Assembly: GCA_013414745.1 (NCBI GenBank)
Contig: CP058707.1
Coordinates: 2,945,783-2,959,121, forward strand
Length of the DNA: 13,339 nt
DNA from: Bacteroidota bacterium
GTDB taxonomy: Bacteria > Bacteroidota > Bacteroidia > Chitinophagales > Chitinophagaceae
Direction of reading: 5' to 3'
Numbering within the stretch: position 1 is the first letter of the stretch; every line of letters begins with the position of its first letter. The notes under the pieces were generated by a model, which was not told where the DNA came from, did no database searches, and saw nothing but the letters and a program-made list of their open reading frames with translations. This document shows positions 7,813 through 13,339 of the stretch, piece by piece. The position numbers were made by a program, and so were the translations under genes.

Positions 7813-8610
7813 ATGAAACGTTGCTTCATTTGGTTCAACATGGCTTTACTGCCTTTTATCTTTTCTTGCCGCAAAGAACGTCAGGTCACCAAGGATATAC
7901 CCTGCATCCCGGCAGGACTCGATAATCATGTCATTGCATTTTATTCCTTTGCCAATGGCTCATTGAATGATTTATCCGGAGGGAATCATCACTTGACGAA
8001 TTCAACAAATGCCCAACCGACTACCGACAGAAACGGTACGGTCGATTGTGCGTATGAATTTACCAATACCCCCGTATCAAATCAGTTTCTGCATCTGACA
8101 AACACGAGCTTTCTGAATGCCTTAAACGAATTTTCCGTATCTGTGTGGTATCAGGCTTTAGACTCTAGCAGTGTTCCTGTGAAGTATGAAAGTCTCGTAC
8201 AACGTGGAACAGGATTTAGCTGTCCGGATCGGATAGGACAATGGTCTGTTGGTCTGTACGATTGTCGGAAAGCCGTTTTCGGTCGCACCAATTCAGTTTG
8301 GGATCAGCAGCTGAGTGCGTCAAGTTGCGACGATGAGTATAAACTTCGAACCGGAGTCTGGGTTCATTTAGCGGCTACATTCAAACTCCAGAATCTGGAA
8401 ATGAAAATTTATCGCAATGGTGTTTTGCAAAATACATCAATCGGTACTGCCAATTGTAGTTCGGGTGTTCCTTTGTATCAGGATATTGGCGATTTATTTG
8501 TGGGTCAGCATTTTACCGGAAAATTGGATGACCTTGTTCTATTCAACAAGGCACTGACCGCACAGGAGGTGAATGGTATGATGAATATTGGAACGTGTTG
8601 TGAACCATAG
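7813..8610 (+). CDS. LamG-like jellyroll lipoprotein, 265 residues
   Basis: An intact frame from ATG 7813 to TAG 8608. The N-terminus MKRCFIWFNMALLPFIFSC is a lipoprotein signal with acceptor Cys 19, followed by RKER. The mature part is a single concanavalin-A-like/LamG (Laminin_G_3 type) fold: HVIAFYSFANGSLNDLSGG near residue 40, FSVSVWYQA near 130, TGVWVHLAATF, MKIYRNGVLQNT, and the closing GKLDDLVLFNKALTAQEV near 237-254. This pattern (LDDVRiYNRALs-x-eEi in the family) is diagnostic. Eight Cys residues in the mature part could form disulfides. The fold usually binds glycans, so surface carbohydrate binding is likely but unproven. It is a single gene with a strong terminator 22 bases after the stop. 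It is the only long gene here without a frame break. Confidence 0.85.
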   Translation: MKRCFIWFNMALLPFIFSCRKERQVTKDIPCIPAGLDNHVIAFYSFANGSLNDLSGGNHHLTNSTNAQPTTDRNGTVDCAYEFTNTPVSNQFLHLTNTSFLNALNEFSVSVWYQALDSSSVPVKYESLVQRGTGFSCPDRIGQWSVGLYDCRKAVFGRTNSVWDQQLSASSCDDEYKLRTGVWVHLAATFKLQNLEMKIYRNGVLQNTSIGTANCSSGVPLYQDIGDLFVGQHFTGKLDDLVLFNKALTAQEVNGMMNIGTCCEP

Positions 8611-8631
8611 AAAATTAATGGATACTTGACT

Positions 8632-8662
8632 AAAAACCCGATACGGAGAGTATCGGGTTTTT
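8632..8662. terminator. Bidirectional intrinsic terminator between convergent genes
   Basis: A perfect 12-bp stem, AAAACCCGATAC (8633-8644) with GTATCGGGTTTT (8650-8661), encloses a GGAGA loop. A-tracts on the left and T-tracts on the right give a U-rich tail in both directions. It can serve the LamG gene (+, ends 8610) and the kelch gene (-, ends 8687). Confidence 0.9.
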
Positions 8663-8686
8663 AAAATTAAATGGTGTTGTGGCGAG

Positions 8687-10973
8687 TTAACGCACCAAGG
8701 TCACATCGCCTTTCTTTACTCCGTTTTTGCCATATGGGTCACTGTATTCTATCAAGTAGAAATATACACCCAGTTCGCAGGGTTTGCCTTTGTAATTCCC
8801 ATCCCAGCCCTTTTTAATGTCGGTAGTATAGAATAATTCTTGTCCCCAGCGGTTGAATATTTTAAAGGACTTCAGACTGATGTTTTTATGTATAACCTGA
8901 AAGACATCATTGGCCCCATCTCCATTGGGAGAAAAAGCATTAGGTACGATAAGGAGACCTCCGGGAATAATCTCTGCACAATGTTCCACAGAATCCGGGC
9001 ATCCCAATTCGTTAATGGCAATCAGTTTAAAACAGTATAAGCCGGTATCCGTGGCGGTATAGGTGAACTGATCATTGGTATCAATCAGATTGTTTTGGTA
9101 ATACCAGGCTATCTGATCATAACCGGTGCTGGTATTGTTTAAATTAAGAACAGGTGATTCGATACTGGTTTGTGTAGGACTGATGTTGAATGCGGCATGT
9201 GGATATGGCACAACGGTCACTGTAAATTCTTTAGTCCCCAACACCGGACAACCCAGACGTGTGGCTGAAACCGTGTAGGTGGTAGTGGTTCCTGCATGGA
9301 TACTAGCCGAGGAACCACTTGCATTGTAATTGACGCTGCCGGAAGGATTAAATATGAATTGATACGAGTGTCCAGATTAATCATCACACTATCAGAAGTA
9401 CAATAGGCGAAATTTTGAAAATTCGGCAGTGTATCCTTATGAACCAGGATAGTAAATGTAATTTGCCGAGGTGTAGGACATAGTCCGCTGGTAACGGCCT
9501 GAATCGTATAGGTTGTTGTACCAAGTGGTTGAAAGGTAATTTTGGTGGTGTCGGTATTCAGGGTGTATCCAGTCGCCGGCTGTATCGTAAGGTTATTGAA
9601 ATCGGATGCTACATACATGCTGCTGGTATCTCCTAAACAAAGATCCAGATCCGCGGGTGGATAGAGCTGAAAGGTATCCAACTGTATGCCCAGGCAATTC
9701 ATATCCGGTTCAAATTTCCAGAGGTCATTTCCTCGTGAAACATTTCCTCGCACAATTCCACCAAAAATCCAGGTGCGTTGGTATTTGTCAACCCACATGG
9801 CATGTCCAGTTCTGCAAGGTAACATATTGGTTGAAGCAGTTAGTCCACGGGTGCCATATTGCCCAAAATTTCCTTGCACGGAATCGCCACTCACCCAGGT
9901 CCAGGTTTTTGGACCCATCTTATACACCCAAAGGTCATTAAAGTATCCGAAGTTTTGACCACCGCAGAACCACATCATATCTTCAACACAGGTGGTTGTG
10001 TTTTGCGCGTTTCGGGCTTCCACACGGGATCCGGGGTTGCGATCATTGGAACCGGTGCATTGACTAATAAAACGGCGCCCTGCGTTAACCGTCACATTTT
10101 GCGCCCCATCAATCCAGGTCCACATGTTTGTAAGCGGATCATACCGCCAGATGGTCGTATTGTTCACGACATTAAATCAATATAGAATTTTCCGTTTTGG
10201 TCTTGCCAAAAATTGTAGACACTTCCTGCAACAGGCTGATTGGTCGGGGCTGGTACTCCCATTGTACCATAATTCACCAGATTGATTCCGGATCCGGGTC
10301 CCTTGAGCCAGGTCCACATATTGGTTGAAATACTGTAACGCCAAATATTTCCATCGTTATACATCCACAGGTCATCATTGGCATCTTTCCAGGATGCTTT
10401 GGATTCCGTATGCATGCCCGGAGTATTCAGCGGGAAGCCACACCTTGCATTCCGAACACCGCCGGCTGATTCCAGATGGCATATCCATTCATCCAGGTCC
10501 ACTCATTGGTGGCAATGGAATACTTCCAAACGTCACCCCGTTTGTGTACCATCCATAAATTATTGTCTTTGTCGGTCCAGGCATGACTGGTCAATGCATG
10601 GGCAGGTGGATTGTTACTGGCAGCAGGTACGCCCAGTGTACCATAACTCCCCGCAGAATTCGTCACGATTTGCGGTCCTTTCATCCAGGTCCAGATATTG
10701 GAATCCGGTTCATATCGCCATAAATCATTCAATTCACCAACATTAAAAATCTGCCCCCAAATACCCAGAAATTGCCTGAAGTATCGGTCCAATAGGTGCA
10801 ATGGTAGCGCCCCGGAATTTCATTGGCCGTATCTCGGACTCCAGTGTCCCATAGTTGCCCGGACTTACAGTATTTACCACTACACTATCACCTTTCATCC
10901 AGGTCCACATTCCGCCTTGAGCATAAAGTTGACAGGGAGCGAGAAAGAACAGGAGGGCTAAAAATTGTTTCAT
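8687..10973 (-). CDS. Secreted six-blade kelch propeller with Ig/PKD-like domains and T9SS type B (CHU_C) sorting domain, about 760 residues
   Basis: ATG at 10973 gives the signal peptide MKQFLALLFFLAPCQLYA before QGG; the frame stays open upstream to 11096, but the signal peptide fixes this start. Six kelch-like blades follow, each opening with WTW(M/L/I/V) and closing with NDLW(R/K)YEP-x-(S/T)N or a variant. Then come two Ig-like domains (DLCLGDTSSMYV to TTTYTIQAV; CTSDSVMINL to GTTTTYTVSATRLGCP), a PKD-like domain (HAAFNISPTQTSIESPVLNL to LYCFKLIAINELGCPDS) and a gliding-motility-associated C-terminal domain: VPNAFSPNGDGANDVFQV, FKIFNRWGQELFYT, GWDGNYKGKPCELGVYFYLI, KKGDVTLVR. The sorting domain predicts type IX export to the surface or medium. 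Breaks occur near 10842, 10756 (G4), 10437 (C3), 10169 and 9366; each neighbouring frame continues the blade or domain. Likely a binding or structural surface protein, with no catalytic galactose-oxidase residues apparent. Confidence 0.85.
9895..10907 (-). repeat. Six kelch-like blade repeats
   Basis: The word CCAGGTCCA (plus strand), encoding the WTW of each blade, recurs at 10899, 10685, 10493, 10308, 10114 and 9895. Spacings are 214, 192, 185, 194 and 219 bases. Blades share YGT-x-GV(P), a Trp-Asp or similar turn and NDLW-x-Y. Blades 1, 5 and 6 keep the FGG/CGG motif; blades 2 to 4 have lost it. Six units suit a closed six-blade propeller. Confidence 0.75.
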
Positions 10974-10984
10974 GTGGTTGGTTT

Positions 10985-10992
10985 CAAAGTTA
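10985..10992 (-). promoter_or_regulatory. Candidate -7 box (TAACTTTG) for the kelch gene
   Basis: Read on the minus strand, TAACTTTG matches TAnnTTTG exactly and ends 11 bases before ATG 10973. The predicted start of transcription would leave a leader of only about 6 bases. No clear TTTG lies at -33. It may be chance in an AT-rich stretch. Confidence 0.3.
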
Positions 10993-11256
10993 AAGACCTC
11001 GATTGTTAAAATTTGGTTGGCTAAAAATGACAAAAAATGACAAAACAAGGCCAGAAATCTTGTACTGGAAATCAAGATAGAGTCAGTCACCTGCACTATT
11101 GTGGAACTTTTGAACGTTCAACTATGAATTCAATTCTAAACCATTGATTCGTTTCGGGAGTTACATTTCTTGAGGTCCGGTATCAAACTTTAACACTTGC
11201 GCTTTGGGCAGACGGATAAAAAAGATACTTTCAGGTATCAATTTATCGCACCGCTC
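10993..11256. other. Intergenic region between divergent T9SS cargo genes
   Basis: The divergent gap between the kelch gene and the gene at 11257 holds no convincing frame. AAAAATGACAAAAAATGAC near 11023-11041 is a short direct repeat. The only other visible signals are the promoter-like pair at 11203-11233 and a short inverted pair, GATAC (11224-11228) with GTATC (11235-11239). Confidence 0.5.
11203..11233 (+). promoter_or_regulatory. Weak -33/-7 pair before the gene at 11257
   Basis: TTTG at 11203-11206 lies 19 bases before TACTTTCA (11226-11233), which keeps the TA and two of the four TTTG positions of the Bacteroidota -7 element. The spacing suits the consensus and would give a leader of about 17 bases. 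The -7 half is weak. Confidence 0.25.
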
Positions 11257-12906
11257 ATGAAAAACTGAATAGTACACTGTTTATTTTGTTTGCTCTGGTT
11301 AGTACCGGTATGGCACAACAAAATTAAAGTCCACGAAATTGATTCGGGCAGAAGGCATTGAAGAATTGTATCAGATTCAGACCAATGAGGCCGGGTATTT
11401 AACGGTAGGCATGAAGGGTGATGATGCCTTGAGCAAGAACCTGTGGTTGAATCAAATGGATGTCAATATGCAAATGCAGCGGGCAGTTGTGGCGAAAAAG
11501 TTGCAATTGTCTGATCCGTTTCATGTCCTGGATTTGGCCAATGGTGAGTTTTTGGTATTGGCCCAGCAGGAAGTGAAGGGATTCAAACAGTCGGTTTTAT
11601 TTCGCGTGAATTCAAAATTTGAGGTGATCTGGGCGAAGAGTTTTCTTTACAAAAGGAAGGCCTTGAATTAACCGATCTGGTGGCGGGTAGTCAGCAGGAA
11701 ATTTACCTGATCGGCAAAAGTATGCTTACTGGAAGTCTCGCTTATAATCAGGAATCACTATTTCTGCTTCGTCTGAATACGGATGGGCAGGTATTCTGGC
11801 AGAAGGCCTTTTCGTTTGGTCACACTGCAATCCACCCGAAACAGGTCCTGTTCCATAACGGGAAGCTACTCATTACAGGTCATTTGATTCAGCCAGAAGA
11901 TAATAATACCAAAAGCTATTCCACCAAATGGTTTGCCCTACAATACAAATTACAAGATGAAAGTACGCAATCAATTTCTATTCCCGGTAAGGCGTATTAC
12001 GGACATGCCCAAGGTACTATCGTTACTGACAACGGGTATATCAGTTTATTGAATGATGCCAACTATTTTGGGCAGACTGTTCTATTATCGATGAATGAAG
12101 CTTTGGAAATAACGGGAAGCCAAGAGTTGCTGGGCACCCTGATGTTATGTTCCGGTTTGATGCAACAAGGGGAACAATTGCTAATAGGAAGTGTATTCAG
12201 CAATTCATTCAAGGACTATTCACCGGGTTATATTTTGTACCACCCAGGTACTCAACACGTGCTGGCCAAATCGTCTCCTACCTTATTTCGTCACTTTTTG
12301 TGAGCAGCCTGCTTGCCTTGCCAGATGAACAATTCATGGTTAGTGGTATTGGTTACCAACCGGAAGAAGCATCCGATGTTTATCTGCTTCCTTTTAATGC
12401 CAAGGGTGAATCGGCCTGTAATTTAAATACCCAACAAGTTGGAATTCGCTCGGCATCACTTACTACAGCAGGGCCCTTAGCGGTGCAGGAGATAAAATCG
12501 TTGTTGCAGGTTAAATCATCTGAACTTCAATTTGAAGAGGTAAGGATTGAATCGAGTGATATCTGTACAGCTCCTGACGATTATACCATTGATCCCGAAA
12601 AAATAAATCCTGGGCCGAATGGCATAAGAACAATCAGAAAGCCTTCACCATCGAAGCCCCACAGGATTGGTTACAAGTGAGTCCGAATCCAACCGCAGGA
12701 AAAGTCACTGTTACATATCGTGGTATGAGTGGTACCGATATTTTGCAGCTTAAAATTTTAAATGCGGAATCGAAAGTGATTTACCATGAATCTATCCGTA
12801 ATCAGGATATTTTGAAATCGATTTAAAAGCCTATCCTCAAGGCATTTATTATTTCAACATGTTTGATGGACGTGAAAGTCAGGTGGTGAAAGTGATAAAA
12901 GAATAA
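11257..12906 (+). CDS. Secreted propeller-like protein with T9SS type A sorting domain, about 550 residues
   Basis: ATG 11257 with one A added to the A5 run gives MKKLNSTLFILFALVSTGMA before QQ, a Sec signal peptide. The body has repeats of the form 'hydrophobic strand-DGQVFWQKAF' (SLFLLRLNTDGQVFWQKAFS; SVLFRVNSKFEVIWAKSF; NGKLLITGH; DNGYISLLNDANYFGQTVLL), typical of Bacteroidota beta-propellers that alternate 'LLRTDxxGxVxWxK' strands. The C-terminus is a type A sorting domain: QVSPNPTAGKVTVTY, LQLKILNAESKVIYHES, IDLKAYPQGIYYFNMF, VVKVIKE, with TAA 12904-12906. Breaks lie at 11260 (A5), 11323 (A4), 11641 (T4), 12295 (T5), about 12627 and 12810 (T4), each resolved by one added base. Larger continuous pieces are 11339-11640 and 11680-12295. 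The binding target is unknown. It is convergent with the OmpA gene, 17 bases apart. Confidence 0.8.
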
Positions 12907-12923
12907 ATCCGCAAAATAGTAGC

Positions 12924-13339
12924 TTACTTCTCATCGTATAAAACGACAAATTCCACCCTGCGGTTTTTTGCCCGACCTTCTTCTGTAGCGTCGTCAGCAA
13001 TCGGAGAAATGGAACCCAGACCCCATGTTTCCAGTCGGGCTGTCGAAATGCCTTGTTGTATCAGCAACTGTTTAATTATAGATGCGCGCTCTTTCGATAT
13101 TTTGCGGTTCTGATCATCCTTTCCACGACTATCCGTATGGCCAGATATCATAATGTTTGTTTGCCGATAGCGTTTTAAAGTAGTTACGAAACGCCGCAAT
13201 GGTTCTTCATAGGCTCCATCGGGATAAACAGAACGGTTTTGATAGGTGATATGATTGGGAAAAATAACTTTGATACTATCTTCTACCAATTGAACTTCCG
13301 CTTCCGGCAAATTTTGTTTTAACTCCTGAAAAGTTTTTC
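12924..13339 (-). CDS. OmpA-family protein, C-terminal peptidoglycan-binding domain (5' truncated)
   Basis: The frame is open to the right edge (KTFQELKQNLPEAEVQLVED...) and stops at TAA 12924-12926, so the start lies outside the window. The visible part is an OmpA_C-like domain: DSIKVIFPNHITYQNRSVY, then LRRFVTTLKRY, the motif ISGHTDSRGKDDQNRKISKERA, LLIQQGISTARLETWGLGS and NRRVEFVV near the end. The Asp of GHTD and the Arg of SKERA are the residues that bind the diaminopimelate of peptidoglycan in this family. Role: anchoring an outer-membrane protein or lipoprotein to the cell wall. What precedes the domain cannot be seen. No frame break occurs in this part. Confidence 0.9.
   Translation of the reverse strand, partial: KTFQELKQNLPEAEVQLVEDSIKVIFPNHITYQNRSVYPDGAYEEPLRRFVTTLKRYRQTNIMISGHTDSRGKDDQNRKISKERASIIKQLLIQQGISTARLETWGLGSISPIADDATEEGRAKNRRVEFVVLYDEK

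Noticed and set aside
9606..10746. Several plus-strand frames of 77-122 codons opposite the kelch gene
   Set aside because: They are antisense to well-supported kelch blades; their repeated content only mirrors the WTW codons.
1735..12813. Phase-variable homopolymer switches
   Set aside because: The runs are only 3 to 6 bases, far below the usual 8 or more, and one gene would need about 19 of them to be in phase together.

Overview
The window is from a member of the Bacteroidota, probably a Chitinophagales-, Saprospirales- or Flavobacteriales-type organism. Two proteins end in type A and one in a type B (gliding-motility/CHU_C) sorting domain of the type IX secretion system (T9SS), which is confined to this phylum group. 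Lipoproteins carry short Bacteroidota-style signal peptides, start codons mostly lack a Shine-Dalgarno, and a few TAnnTTTG-like -7 boxes lie upstream of genes. I see no rRNA, tRNA, CRISPR array, transposase or integrase.

Layout: (1) 1-246 (+), C-terminal end of a T9SS type A cargo. (2) 526-696 (+), an unrecognised 56-residue protein with its own terminator at 715-757. (3) 841-1359 (-), a lipocalin-like lipoprotein. (4) 1360-1731, an intergenic stretch holding a hairpin-rich element (1501-1574). (5) 1732-7371 (+), a roughly 1,880-residue secreted fibre: Bacteroidota fibre N-terminus, ITGG/VGIGTT modules, YadA-like head repeats, about 50 copies of a GxHYGxYN repeat, and a C-terminal peptidase S74 intramolecular chaperone with coiled coil. 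(6) 7384-7774 (-), a candidate broken gene, visible only after joining frames. (7) 7813-8610 (+), an intact LamG-like lipoprotein. (8) 8687-10973 (-), a six-blade kelch propeller with Ig/PKD-like domains and a T9SS type B sorting domain. (9) 11257-12906 (+), a propeller-like protein with a T9SS type A sorting domain. (10) 12924-13339 (-), an OmpA-family peptidoglycan-binding C-terminus, running off the window.

Almost every long gene is broken by single-base shifts, about 35 in all. In each case the neighbouring frame continues the same domain, and most sit at short homopolymers (A4-A6, G3-G4, T4-T6, C3), usually one base short. I read this mainly as residual indel error of a long-read assembly rather than decay, and annotate whole genes across the breaks. 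The LamG gene has no such break.

Functionally this is a patch of cell-surface and secreted proteins: fibre, propellers, lectin-like lipoprotein and cell-wall anchor. They are mostly single genes in alternating orientation, so no operon is evident. The most distinctive object is the giant repeat fibre. It joins trimeric-adhesin head motifs and a long solenoid-like repeat to a phage-tailspike-type self-cleaving chaperone.
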